Origin: Fen-178 sp049516835
GTDB lineage: Bacteria; Acidobacteriota; Terriglobia; Bryobacterales; Bryobacteraceae
Direction of reading: 5' to 3'
DNA: 64,000 nucleotides
Assembly: GCA_049516835.1 (NCBI GenBank)
Contig: JBEKSR010000003.1
Coordinates: 10,316-74,315, forward strand
Positions within the stretch are counted from its first letter, which is position 1; every line of letters starts with the position of its first letter. Below, piece after piece: positions 41,090-49,281 of the stretch. The notes below the pieces were generated by a model. The model was not told the DNA's origin and made no database searches. It saw only the letters and a list, made by a program, of their open reading frames with translations. Both the position numbers and the translations under genes were made by a program.

Positions 41090-41734
41090 ATGCGGCGTCT
41101 TCTGGGAATATTCTTGTGTTCCGTGACCGGCGTAGCGTTCGCCGGCGAATATGCCGTGTTGGCAAGCGGTTCCAGGCTGCACGTCGACCGGCACGAGACC
41201 TCCGGCGACAAGGTCCGGCTTTACAACGCAGGCGGCTATATCGAGATGGATGCGGCGGCCGTGCGGGGCTACGAAGCGGAGGAATACGTGCCGCCGGCGC
41301 CCGCGCCAGCGCAACTGACGGATGCGGCAGGGCGGCAGGCTGAAGCCTGCCCCACCAAACTGGCGGATGCGGCAGCGGACAAGTACGGCCTGCCGCGCCG
41401 GTTGGTGCGCAGCGTGATCTCGACCGAGTCGGACTTCCAGCCGCAGGCGGTTTCTCCCAAGGGCGCCATCGGGCTGATGCAACTGACGCCCGCCACGGCG
41501 GAAGCGCTGGGCGCCGACCCGCGCGATTCCGCGCAGAATGTGGATGCCGGCACGCGCTACCTGCGGGACCTGCTGGAGAAGTACGACGGCGGCCTGTGGC
41601 ATGCCCTGGCGGCTTACAACGCCGGCCCGGGCGCGGTGGACAAGTACCAGGGCGTTCCGCCCTACCGCGAGACCATCAACTACGTCGGCAAGATCGACCG
41701 GGATTTGAAGAAGGCCGGCGGCGTTACGCAGTAA
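41090..41734 (+). CDS. Lytic transglycosylase (SLT-type) with an in-frame repeat insertion
   Basis: 214 aa with signal peptide (LLGIFLCSVTGVAFA). An N-terminal domain (LASGSRLHVDRHETSGDKVRLYNAGGYIEM) is followed by the family 1 SLT domain: LVRSVISTESDFQPQAVSPKGAIGLMQLTPATAEALG with catalytic Glu in STESDF, VDAGTRYLRDLLEKYDGGLWHALAAYNAGPGAVDKY, then INYVGKI. It cleaves peptidoglycan between MurNAc and GlcNAc. Between the domains, 15 residues (LTDAAGRQAEACPTK) come from an inserted palindromic element. The 3' end overlaps the convergent ahpD-like gene by 11 nt. Confidence 0.9.
   Translation: MRRLLGIFLCSVTGVAFAGEYAVLASGSRLHVDRHETSGDKVRLYNAGGYIEMDAAAVRGYEAEEYVPPAPAPAQLTDAAGRQAEACPTKLADAAADKYGLPRRLVRSVISTESDFQPQAVSPKGAIGLMQLTPATAEALGADPRDSAQNVDAGTRYLRDLLEKYDGGLWHALAAYNAGPGAVDKYQGVPPYRETINYVGKIDRDLKKAGGVTQ
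41313..41375. repeat. Palindromic element inserted in a coding region, flanked by an 18-bp direct repeat
   Basis: AACTGACGGATGCGGCAG (41313-41330) and AACTGGCGGATGCGGCAG (41358-41375) differ at one base and flank a 27-nt segment containing GGCAGGCTGAAGCCTGCC, followed by CCACC. The period of 45 nt keeps the reading frame. The structure resembles a small transposed element with a target duplication. Confidence 0.8.
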
Positions 41735-42248
41735 CCGCGTCCATCACGGCGGCCAGGGCGTGAATTACAGAGGCAATCCGCACCACCGCCAGAATGGTCT
41801 CCTCGCCAACGCCTTTTTCGCGCAGCACCTTCTCGTGCGAATCGACGCACACGCCGCAGCCGTTAATCGCCGAAACGGCCAGGCACCACAGCTCGAAATC
41901 CACCGGGTCGCTGCCGTGAGTGCGGATCACCTGCATGCGCAGGCGCGCCGGCATGGAGCCGTATTTCTCGTTGGTGCTGAGATGGCGAAAGCGGTAGAAG
42001 ATGTTGTTCATCCCCATGACTGCGGCGGCGGCCCTGGCAGCGTCGAGCGCTGGTTCGTCCAGGCGCCTGGCGGCTTCCGCCAGTACGGCATCGAGCACCC
42101 GCCGGTTGCGGGACGCCATGGCGGAGCACACGGCGGCGCCCCAGGTTTGCCGCTCGGTCAGTTCCGTCTGCCGCAGCACGGCGCCCATGTTGAGCTTCAG
42201 GTCCTTGGCGTACTCCGGACAGGTTTCTAGTAATTGTTCGAGTTCCAT
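41724..42248 (-). CDS. ahpD: Alkyl hydroperoxide reductase AhpD-family protein
   Basis: 174 aa, the AhpD length. The active site is complete: Glu119 and CGVCVDSHEK with Cys131, Cys134 and His138, matching the Glu-Cys-Cys-His relay of mycobacterial AhpD. N-terminal SAMASRNRRVLDAVLAEAARRL and NNIFYRFRHL are also typical. AhpD reduces oxidised AhpC or reduces hydroperoxides itself via its CxxC pair. It lies 15 nt downstream of a peroxiredoxin gene on the same strand. Confidence 0.92.
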   Translation of the reverse strand: MELEQLLETCPEYAKDLKLNMGAVLRQTELTERQTWGAAVCSAMASRNRRVLDAVLAEAARRLDEPALDAARAAAAVMGMNNIFYRFRHLSTNEKYGSMPARLRMQVIRTHGSDPVDFELWCLAVSAINGCGVCVDSHEKVLREKGVGEETILAVVRIASVIHALAAVMDAVTA

Positions 42249-42263
42249 GGATGGATGGGTGGG

Positions 42264-42800
42264 CTAGACTTTCAGGACCGCATCGCCCTTCTGCCAGTTG
42301 CAGGGGCACAGCTCATCGGTCTGGAGCGCATCGAGCACGCGCAACACCTCCTGCGGATTGCGGCCCACGGAGAGGTCGTTCACCGACACGAACCGGATGA
42401 TGTTCTCGGGATCTACCACAAAGGTGGCGCGCTGCGCCACGCCTTCCTTGGGGTCGAGGATGCCCAGCGCCGCGCACAGGTCGCGTTTGATGTCCGCCAG
42501 CATGGGGAACGGCAGGTCCTTTAGGTCCGCGTGATGCTGGCGCCAGGCCAGGTGCACGAACTCGGAATCGGTGCTGCCGCCGAGAACCTGCGCGTCGCGA
42601 TCCTGGAACTCACGATTGAGCTTGCCGAAGGCCGCGATCTCGGTGGGGCAGACGAAAGTGAAATCCTTGGGCCAGAAGAAATAAACCTTCCACTTGCCCT
42701 GGTAGTCCTGGCCCGTGATGGGCTGAAAGGCCTTACCCTTTTCAAGGCCGACTGTCGCCTGAAGGGAAAAGGCCGGAAACTGCTCGCCAACTCCTAACAT
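42264..42800 (-). CDS. ahpC: AhpC-type peroxiredoxin
   Basis: 178 aa from ATG 42800 (GGAGAACC upstream; a longer frame to 42917 overlaps the next gene). FFWPKDFTFVCPTEIAAFGKLNREF has the peroxidatic Cys51 in the FvCPTE motif; Ser/Thr and Arg contacts are in GGSTDSEFVHLAW and GVAQRATFVVDPE. The C-terminal DELCPCNWQKGD carries Cys165 and Cys167, one of which is the resolving Cys, as in actinobacterial AhpC. Pairs with the adjacent AhpD for peroxide detoxification. Confidence 0.93.
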   Translation of the reverse strand: MLGVGEQFPAFSLQATVGLEKGKAFQPITGQDYQGKWKVYFFWPKDFTFVCPTEIAAFGKLNREFQDRDAQVLGGSTDSEFVHLAWRQHHADLKDLPFPMLADIKRDLCAALGILDPKEGVAQRATFVVDPENIIRFVSVNDLSVGRNPQEVLRVLDALQTDELCPCNWQKGDAVLKV

Positions 42801-42814
42801 GTATGGTTCTCCAT

Positions 42815-43144
42815 TTAGTTTGGATGCAGCCGATCGATTTTGGCCGCAAGAATAAAATCGCTCTCGGTCAAGCCGTCGATCTTGTGGGTCCAAGTCTTGA
42901 CTTCGACCTTTCCCCACGCCAGGTACAGGTCGGGATGATGCCCTTGCTCTTCGGCGACGGTGCCCACGCGGTTGACAAAGTCCAGGGCCGTCCGAAAATC
43001 GGGGAATGTATACGTCTTCGACAGATGGTGCTCATCCACCACCTGCCAGCCGGCGACCAGCGCCTGCATTCTCTGCAATTCTTCGCCCTTGAGTGGCGGG
43101 ACGCCACCCCGGCACGGCACGCAATGCTTTTCGGCCAGACTCAT
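42815..43144 (-). CDS. phhB: 4a-hydroxytetrahydrobiopterin dehydratase (PCD/DCoH)
   Basis: 109 aa from ATG 43144, GAGGG upstream. The domain is complete: VPPLKGEELQRMQALVAGWQVVDEHHLSKTYTFPDFRTALDFVNRVGTVAEEQGHHPDLYLAWGKVEVKTWTHKIDGLTESDFILAAKID. The HHP and WTH.iDGLT.sDf motifs hold the catalytic His residues. It dehydrates carbinolamine during aromatic amino-acid hydroxylation, yet no hydroxylase is nearby, so a pterin or moco-linked role is possible. It is 14 nt upstream of ahpC, probably in one operon. Confidence 0.92.
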   Translation of the reverse strand: MSLAEKHCVPCRGGVPPLKGEELQRMQALVAGWQVVDEHHLSKTYTFPDFRTALDFVNRVGTVAEEQGHHPDLYLAWGKVEVKTWTHKIDGLTESDFILAAKIDRLHPN

Positions 43145-43162
43145 GATTGCCCTCCTCGTTTT

Positions 43163-43178
43163 ATGGTACATGTACTAT
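43163..43178. promoter_or_regulatory. Palindromic operator candidate upstream of the HigBA-like operon
   Basis: ATGGTACATGTACTAT has a perfect 10-bp core (GTACATGTAC, 43166-43175) extended by AT on each side. It sits 13 nt before the toxin ATG, overlapping a possible TATATAA -10, and also lies upstream of the divergent phhB operon. It is a plausible autoregulatory site for the XRE antitoxin. Confidence 0.5.
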
Positions 43179-43190
43179 ATAAGGTGCAGG

Positions 43191-43547
43191 ATGGCGGAGG
43201 ATCCGCAGCTCCATAAAATCCCGTTGATCTTTTTTCGCACGCGGGCGGGAAGCGAGCCCGTGCGGGAGTGGCTGAAGGGGTTGGCTGAAGTGGAGCGCCG
43301 GGCAATAGGGAAGGACCTGTTGCGGGCGCAGTGGCGGTGGCCGGTCGGGATGCCGTTGTGCCGACCGTTGGGAGACGGACTATGGGAAGTCCGGACGGAG
43401 CTGCGGACGAAGCGCACGGCGCGCGTGCTGCTCAGCCTTTACCGCATGCGCCTGATCGCGCTGCACGGATTTATCAAGAAAACGCGGACGACGCCGTCTG
43501 AGGATATGGCATTGGCGCGCAAGCGCCAGAAGGAGTTGGAGCGATGA
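43191..43547 (+). CDS. higB: HigB-like / phage Gp49-like toxin (RelE superfamily)
   Basis: 118 aa from ATG 43191 with AAGG 6 nt upstream. LIFFRTRAGSEPVREWLKGLAEVERRAIGKDLLRAQWRWPVGMPLCRPLGDGLWEVRTELRTKRTARVLLSLYRMRLIALHGFIKKTRTTPSEDMALARKRQKEL matches the Gp49/HigB family, including the 'LWEvR..l....aRvlf...g..ivlLhgF.KKt.ktP..ei..A..r' end. A ribosome-dependent mRNA interferase is expected. Its stop overlaps the antitoxin start (ATGA), toxin first. Confidence 0.88.
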   Translation: MAEDPQLHKIPLIFFRTRAGSEPVREWLKGLAEVERRAIGKDLLRAQWRWPVGMPLCRPLGDGLWEVRTELRTKRTARVLLSLYRMRLIALHGFIKKTRTTPSEDMALARKRQKELER

Positions 43548-43822
43548 GCAAGAAACACATGGGTTCCAGCATCGATGATTTCCTCAAAGAAGAAGGAATC
43601 TTCGAAGAGGCGCAAGCCCTGGCCATCAAGGAGGTCGTGGCGTGGCAGCTTGCCGAGGCCATGAGGAAAAAGAAAATGTCCAAGGCGCGGATGGCCGCGC
43701 TGCTTAAGACGAGCCGTACTCAGATCGACCGCCTGCTGGACCCCAAGAACGACATCACGCTGTCAAGCCTGCAGCGGGCCGCGGCCATGGTCGGACGCCG
43801 GGTGACGATCGAGTTAGTGTAA
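43544..43822 (+). CDS. higA: XRE-family antitoxin (HigA-like)
   Basis: 92 aa. An N-terminal linker (GSSIDDFLKEEGIFEEAQALAIKEV) is followed by an HTH_XRE domain: VAWQLAEAMRKKKMSKARMAALLKTSRTQIDRLLDPKNDITLSSLQRAAAMVGRRVTIELV, with the recognition helix at about residues 56-66. ATGA overlap with the toxin gene. Probably binds the palindrome at 43163. Confidence 0.88.
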   Translation: MSKKHMGSSIDDFLKEEGIFEEAQALAIKEVVAWQLAEAMRKKKMSKARMAALLKTSRTQIDRLLDPKNDITLSSLQRAAAMVGRRVTIELV

Positions 43823-43842
43823 AGGTTCGGCGGCATCCCGGC

Positions 43843-44274
43843 TCACCTCCCCGACGAACCAAACCCGCCCGTCCCGCGGCGGGAATCGGCCGGCTCGCCT
43901 TCCACCCACTCGACCGCCTCGTAGCGCGCCACAATCATCTGGGCGATGCGGTCGCCGGCGTGAACCGTGTACGGCTCGCGCCCCAGGTTCAGCAGGATCA
44001 CGCGAACCTCGCCGCGATACCCCGGATCGATGGTGCCCGGCGCATTGGGCATGGTGATGGCATGGTGCAGAGCCAGCCCGCTGCGCGGGCGCACCTGCGC
44101 GTCGCAGCCCGCGGGCGCCTCGACGACCAGGCCGGTGGGGACCAGCCGCGGGACGCCTGGCTCGAGCGTGACGTCCTCCACCGCGTGCAGGTCCATGCCG
44201 GCGTCCTCGAGCGGTCCGTGGGCATAAGAAGGAAGAGTGGCGGCCGGATGAATTCGTTGGATTCGGATGCGCAT
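43843..44274 (-). CDS. dut: dUTP diphosphatase (dUTPase)
   Basis: 143 aa trimeric dUTPase with all five motifs: EDAGMDLHAVEDVTLEPG (1), RPRSGLALHH (2), NAPGTIDPGYRGEVRVILLNLG with the catalytic Asp (3), AGDRIAQMIVARY (4), and the C-terminal P-loop-like GTGGFGSSGR (5). Converts dUTP to dUMP and PPi, supplying thymidylate synthase. It is divergent from the ThyX-like gene with only about 22 nt between, so the two promoters overlap. Confidence 0.94.
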   Translation of the reverse strand: MRIRIQRIHPAATLPSYAHGPLEDAGMDLHAVEDVTLEPGVPRLVPTGLVVEAPAGCDAQVRPRSGLALHHAITMPNAPGTIDPGYRGEVRVILLNLGREPYTVHAGDRIAQMIVARYEAVEWVEGEPADSRRGTGGFGSSGR

Positions 44275-44296
44275 CTGTTTCCGTTATCATAGCGTC

Positions 44297-45733
44297 TTGA
44301 GCCCCACAAAACGTGTCGTCACCGTGGCGCCCATGCCGCCGGAGAAGAGCGCCTACGCGCTGGCCCGCTACAGCCGCTCGCCCGATTCCATTCGCGATTC
44401 CATCGAGTGGGTGCGCGCTCACGACTCGCAAAAATTTCTGGAGAGTTTCTATTTCCAGTATGGCCACGCCTCCATCGCCGACCTCGGCCATACGGTAATG
44501 TGCTTCGAGGGCATTTCCGAGCTGGCCGCCACCGAGATCGAAGAGGAGCCGCTCTGGGACGGCCAGGCAAGATCGTCGCGCTACCAGGATTTTTCGCGCT
44601 CCGGCTTCGTCGCGCCGCCGGAGTTTTCAGCCGGCGACGCCGAAGCCTACCGGACGGCGGGCGAGGCGCTGCTGGCGGCCTACGGCAAGGTGAACGAGCT
44701 GGCGTTTGCGCGGCTCTCGGAGCGCCTGCCGCGCCCCGACGCCATGAAGGCGGACGCGTGGCGGCGCAGTATCGCGGCGCGGGCCTTCGACGTGGCGCGG
44801 TACCTGCTCTTCTGGGGCGTGCCCACCAACGTGGGCCAGGTGACCACCATCCGCACGCTGGAAAAACAGATCAGCCGCCTGAGGGCTTCGGAGTACGCGG
44901 AAGTGCGCGAGCTAGGCGGGGAGATGGCACAGGCATGCGCGGCGGAACCGGACTGCCGCTGGGACCTCGAGGCGGCGGCCGAGCCGCCGGCGCCCACCCT
45001 GGCGCGCCACGCCGAACCCGACGAGCACGCCGCGCGTTCGCGGGAAGACCTGAAGCGCTGGGCGGAACAGAACCTGCCAGGCGGGGCGCCCCGCGGGCCG
45101 GCGCCCGAGCGCGTGGACCTGGTGCGCCCCACCGACACGCCGGCGGACATCGCCGCCACGCTGCTCTACCCGGTCACGGATCGCCCCTTCCGCGAGTTGT
45201 ACGAAATCGCCCGCGGATGGAGCGCCGCCGAGCGCGCCGAGGTGATGGACGTGGCGCTTCGCTCGCGCACCGAGCGCGATGAGATCCTGGCCGGCTTCCG
45301 CGGCGGCCTCTACGCCTACGATTTCGTCATGGATATCGGCGCTTATCGCGATCTGCACCGGCACCGCCGCTGCCAGAAGTTTCGCCAGGCCTACTCCGGG
45401 AACCTGGGTTTCGACACGCCGAAGCTGGTCGCGGAGTGCGGAGCGGGGGAACTCTACGATTCCGCCATGCGCGGCGCTTTCGGGACCATGCGCCGCCTCC
45501 GCGCGCCCGGAGCACACTACCTGCTGCCGTTCGGCGCGCGCGCGCGCTTTCTGTTCAAGATGGATTTCGCGGAAGCCGAGTACATAGCGCGGCTGCGCAG
45601 CGGCGTGAAGGGCCACTTCAGCTACCGCGAAATTGCGTGGGCGATGAAGCGCCAGATGGAGCAGACGGAGCCCGAACTGGGCCGCCTGATGGAAGCCACG
45701 CCGCCGTGGGTGGAAGACCCTCTGCGGCGATAG
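44297..45733 (+). CDS. Double-domain ThyX-like (FAD-dependent thymidylate synthase family) protein
   Basis: About 478 aa from TTG 44297; the ATG at 44267 is also possible but overlaps dut. Residues about 15-100 read KSAYALARYSRSPDSIRDSIEWV, FLESFYFQYGHASIADLGHTVMCFEGISELAATEIEEEP, QARSSRYQDFSR, a ThyX-like half that keeps the SxRYQ end but lacks RHR. The second half (about 290-470) has LYAYDFVMDIGAYRDLHRHRRCQKFRQAY, which keeps an RHR, then AGAH-like and SYREIAWAMKRQMEQTEPELG. dTMP synthesis is suggested by the neighbouring dut, but which half is catalytic is unclear. Confidence 0.78.
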   Translation: MSPTKRVVTVAPMPPEKSAYALARYSRSPDSIRDSIEWVRAHDSQKFLESFYFQYGHASIADLGHTVMCFEGISELAATEIEEEPLWDGQARSSRYQDFSRSGFVAPPEFSAGDAEAYRTAGEALLAAYGKVNELAFARLSERLPRPDAMKADAWRRSIAARAFDVARYLLFWGVPTNVGQVTTIRTLEKQISRLRASEYAEVRELGGEMAQACAAEPDCRWDLEAAAEPPAPTLARHAEPDEHAARSREDLKRWAEQNLPGGAPRGPAPERVDLVRPTDTPADIAATLLYPVTDRPFRELYEIARGWSAAERAEVMDVALRSRTERDEILAGFRGGLYAYDFVMDIGAYRDLHRHRRCQKFRQAYSGNLGFDTPKLVAECGAGELYDSAMRGAFGTMRRLRAPGAHYLLPFGARARFLFKMDFAEAEYIARLRSGVKGHFSYREIAWAMKRQMEQTEPELGRLMEATPPWVEDPLRR

Positions 45734-45761
45734 CCGGTTCTGCCACAATTACGACCTGAAG

Positions 45762-46548
45762 ATGACCACCCGCGCCTGGCGGATTCTCGGTCTGGTTTCG
45801 CTCGCGGCGCCCGTGCTGGTTGGGCAGCAGGGCGGCATCGGGGGTCCCGTAGCCGGATACGTCTTCGATCACTCAGCGCGGGCGCTGCGCCCAATCCTGG
45901 GAATTCCCGGCGCATGGCTCGCGGGCACGGTGGATGCCGGAGATGGCGTATTGGTGGCCTTCGCTCCCGGCGGTTGCGGACGACAGCGTCGTTGCCCCCG
46001 TGGGGTTGGCTTTCTCGCCCGATGGGCGCAGGCTGTATCTCGCCAGCTCCGCCGCGCGATCGGTAGATCTTCCTCAGTTCCAACGAAGCGGGATAATCCC
46101 GATTCGTCGATGCACACAAGGAACGGCCACTCAGTTCGTGGTTGACGGCAAGCCGTTCGTAGCCCTGACGGGAGAAATCGAGGGCGACGATGCCACCAGT
46201 CTCGACAACATGAAGTGGATGTGGCCCGAGCTGGTGAAGATGAATCTCAACACCATACTTCCCGTGGTTTACTGGGAGCTGTTCGAACCCGAGGAGGGCA
46301 AGTACGACTTCACCCTGGTGGACGGGATTGTCCAGGAAGGCCGGCGCAACCATCTGCGCATCTGTGAGGATGGCAGTCTTATGGATGGCCGATGGGTTGC
46401 CGGGCGCCACTTGGATCACCGCGTAACTACCGTCGACAAAGACTGGTGGTACTGCGCGCCCGCCGTGCTGCTACAGGGTGGCTACAAGCGTCGTGACACT
46501 CACGACGAGAATGGTATCTTGCGCGTCAAGCTGTACCGCTACCAATGA
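45762..46548 (+). pseudogene. Chimeric pseudogene: propeller-protein 5' end joined to GH35-like fragments
   Basis: Frame 1 (45762 on) has a signal peptide (ILGLVSLAAPVLVG) and GPVAGYVFDHSARALRPILGIPGAWL, the start of a secreted beta-propeller protein. Near 45950 the coding frame shifts, continuing SVVAPVGLAFSPDGRRLYLASSAARSVD. At about 46090 it changes to QFVVDGKPFVALTGEIEGDDATSLDNMKWMWPELVKMNLNTILPVVYWELFEPEEGKYDFTLVDGIVQEGRR, a GH35/GH42-type beta-galactosidase N-terminus. It then jumps to what looks like that family's C-terminus (GRWVAGRHLD ... ILRVKLYRYQ). No functional product is likely. Confidence 0.72.
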
Positions 46549-46583
46549 GATCCGTGCCAGCCAGTTAAGGAGCCTACTTATCC

Positions 46584-47859
46584 ATGTCCCCGAGCGAGAC
46601 TCTTGCCGAACGCCCCACGCGGGTGCGCTATTGGGTGATCGTCTTCGCGGTCACCCTGGCGGCGGTCACCTACATCGACCGGGTGGTGATCTCGTTCGCG
46701 GCCCCGTCTATCCGCCACGAGCTGGGCCTGACCGCGGTGCAGATGGGATGGGTGTTCGCGGCGTTCAACTGGGCCTACGCCATGTTCGAGATTCCGGGCG
46801 GATACCTGGGCGACTGGATCGGCCCGCGCAAAGTGCTGATGCGCATCGTGCTCTGGTGGTCCACGTTCACGGCCGCCACGGGGTGGGCGTGGAGCTTCCC
46901 CGCGCTCGTGGGCACGCGCTTCCCCAACGTGGCCAAGATCTTCACCACCTGGCTGCCGGACCGGGAGGGCGTGCGGGCGCAGGGCATCATGTGGCTGAGC
47001 GCGCGCTGGGCGGGGGCGTTCACGCCGCCCCTGGTGGCCCTGATTATGGGCCTGGTGGGCTGGCGGCACGCCTTTGGAATCTTCGGCTGTCTAGGCGTAG
47101 TGTGGGCCGCGCTGTTCTTCCTGTGGTTCCGCGACGACCCCATGCAGAACCCCAAGCTGAACGCCGCCGAGCGCGAGTTGCTGCGCGGGAGCTCGAAGAT
47201 GGCAGCCGGCCACGGCGACGTTCCCTGGGGCAGGCTGGCGCGCTCGCCGCAGGTGTGAATGCTGTGCGGCCAGTTCTTCTGTCTCAACTACGGGTGGTGG
47301 TTCTATGTCACGTGGCTGCCCACGTACCTGCGGGAGGCGCGCCACGTGGAGATCGTCTCCGCGGCGCTGTTAAGCGTGCTGCCGTTGTTCTGCGGGGGGC
47401 TTGGGGAATCCGGCCTGCGTGCTGCTGACGCGCGTGGTGACGCGCCGGACGGGGAGCGTGGCCCAGGCCCGCCGCCTGATGGGCTACTTGGGATTCGCGG
47501 GCGCCTCGGCGTTCGTGCTGGTCTCGACCACGTTGCGCGACCCGCTGCTGGCCATGCTGGCCATCGGGGTGGCCAGCTTTTCGAACGACCTGGTGATGCC
47601 GGGCGCCTGGACCGCAGCCATGGACGTGGGCGGCAAGTACGCTGGAACGGTTTCCGGCACCATGAACATGGTGGGAAACATCGGGGGCGCGCTGGCGCCC
47701 GTGGCCATCGGCTACATGCTGGCCTGGAGCCACGGCAACTGGAACCTGACGTTTTACATTTCCGCCGCGGTCTACGCCATGGGTATTCTGTTTTGGGCGT
47801 TTCTGGATCCGGTCACGCCGATCGAGCGCGAAGCTAGCGCAGACAACGCGCTACGATAG
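46584..47859 (+). pseudogene. MFS (ACS-type) transporter gene with three lesions
   Basis: The start has AAGGAG and reads RYWVIVFAVTLAAVTYIDRVVISFAAPSIRHELGLTAVQMGWVFAAFNWAYAMFEIPGGYLGDWIGPRK. Lesion 1: after LVGTRF about ten residues of the usual 'fGageaGcf' loop are missing before PNVAKIFTTWLP. Lesion 2: TGA at 47256 replaces an expected Trp (SPQV-stop-MLCGQFF). Lesion 3: one extra G in the 6-G run near 47395 shifts the frame, after which NPACVLLTRVV ... SGTMNMVGNIGGALAPVAIGYML is normal. It may once have served the preceding GH35-like gene. Confidence 0.85.
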
Positions 47860-47893
47860 CGGTCAGTGTCGAATCCGGAGGAGGATTTGCGAA

Positions 47894-49273
47894 ATGAGGC
47901 ACGGGCGGTGGTTCGAATCAAAGACGTGGGGCGTCTTGCGGCGCCACCCCTACATCTCGAGTGCGGGGTTGATCGTGCTGGTGTTGGCTGCCGTGGTCCT
48001 TCGTTTGGCCCTCAGCATAGGTTTGATCGGTCAGGCGCACTTCACGCCCTCCGATCCGCCCAATCGGCCCATGGGGGTCGGTAAAGGCATTCACCCGGGC
48101 CGGGTCGTCTGGGTCCATGCGCCGGGTGCGGCAACCTGGGACGGCAAGACCGGCAATTGGTGGGACGACGCCAACACGGATCAGCGCGTGGTCGACCAGA
48201 TGGTTTCGGATTCTCTCCGAGACCTCACCGGCGAAGCGACGGACGGGCAGGCCTGGGAGATGCTCTTCCGCGATTTCAACCGCACCCGGAACCTGGGCGA
48301 CAGCGGCTACCAGCCTGGTGAGAAGATTGCGATCAAGATCAACGCCAACCAGGACCGCGATTCAAAATGGGGTACGGGAAAAGGACTCCCCAGCCCCCAC
48401 GTGGTCTACGCGGTGCTGGCTCAGCTCGTGAGCACAGCGGGCGTCCCTGCCCAAGACATCACGGTTTATGACGCCACGGCAGGAAGGAGCATCGGCGCGC
48501 CGATTGTCGACAAGGTGCGGGCCAACCCGGGCCTGCGCGCGGTGCAGTTCGTGGTGGGCCCGGATCGTGGAGGAGACGGCCGAACGGCAGCCAGCCCGGA
48601 CCTGACCGCCGCCATCCACTTTGCCGGGCCGGGGATGGAGCCGGCGTACTTGCCGCGGACGGTCACGGAGTCGAAGTACCTCATCAACCTGGCGCTGTTT
48701 CGGGCACATTTCATGCTGGGGGTCACGCTCACGGCCAAGAATCACTTCGGCTCGGTGTATTTCAAGAAGAGTGGGACCTTCTCGCCCAGCCCGTTGCACG
48801 GATGCGGGATGAAGGTGAACCCGGAGGGGTCGTACAACTGTCTGGTGGAGCTGATGGGGCACAAGCAACTGGGGGGCAAGACGCTGCTGTACATGCTGGA
48901 CGGGCTGTACCCGGCCAAGCACAACGAAGGCGGGGTGATTCGCTTCGCCTCATTCGGCAACCACTGGGCCTCGAGCGTTTTCGCCTCGCAGGACCCGGTG
49001 GCCATCGATTCCGTGGCGGTCGACTTCCTGCGAAACGAGCCCAACCTGGAGGGCACGGTTACCGGCCACGTGGACAACTACCTGCACGAAGCGGCGCTGG
49101 CGGGAAAACCGCCCTCGGGGACGGTCTACGATCCGGATGGCGACGGCAGGCGGCTCTCGAGCCTGGGCGTCCACGAGCACTGGAACAACGCAGCCGAGAA
49201 GAAATACTCCCGCAATCTGGGCAAGAGTGAAGGCATCGAGCTGGTGGCCCGGGAAATTCCAGCGGGGCGCTGA
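47894..49273 (+). CDS. DUF362 domain protein, membrane-anchored
   Basis: 459 aa. N-terminal anchor (ISSAGLIVLVLAAVVLRLALSIGLIG) then a DUF362 fold: EKIAIKINANQDRD, DITVYDATAGRSIG, KYLINLALFRAHFMLGVTLTAKNHFGSVY (the conserved LP..K.H...G.tga.KN..G segment), LLYMLDGLYPAKHNEGG and FASQDPVAIDSVAVDFLRNEPN. Many DUF362 proteins carry [4Fe-4S] ferredoxin modules, but this one has no CxxCxxC, so a redox role is not indicated. Exported or periplasmic; function unknown. Confidence 0.84.
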   Translation: MRHGRWFESKTWGVLRRHPYISSAGLIVLVLAAVVLRLALSIGLIGQAHFTPSDPPNRPMGVGKGIHPGRVVWVHAPGAATWDGKTGNWWDDANTDQRVVDQMVSDSLRDLTGEATDGQAWEMLFRDFNRTRNLGDSGYQPGEKIAIKINANQDRDSKWGTGKGLPSPHVVYAVLAQLVSTAGVPAQDITVYDATAGRSIGAPIVDKVRANPGLRAVQFVVGPDRGGDGRTAASPDLTAAIHFAGPGMEPAYLPRTVTESKYLINLALFRAHFMLGVTLTAKNHFGSVYFKKSGTFSPSPLHGCGMKVNPEGSYNCLVELMGHKQLGGKTLLYMLDGLYPAKHNEGGVIRFASFGNHWASSVFASQDPVAIDSVAVDFLRNEPNLEGTVTGHVDNYLHEAALAGKPPSGTVYDPDGDGRRLSSLGVHEHWNNAAEKKYSRNLGKSEGIELVAREIPAGR

Positions 49274-49281
49274 GCGCGGTC

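Noticed and set aside
38490..41126. 878-codon plus-strand open frame opposite glgP
   Set aside because: It mirrors the glucan phosphorylase codons. There is no motif and the composition is low in hydrophobic cores.
47256..47258. TGA in the MFS gene as a selenocysteine or recoded Trp codon
   Set aside because: Family alignment expects Trp there, the gene has two other lesions, and TGA serves as the normal stop in many genes of the window.
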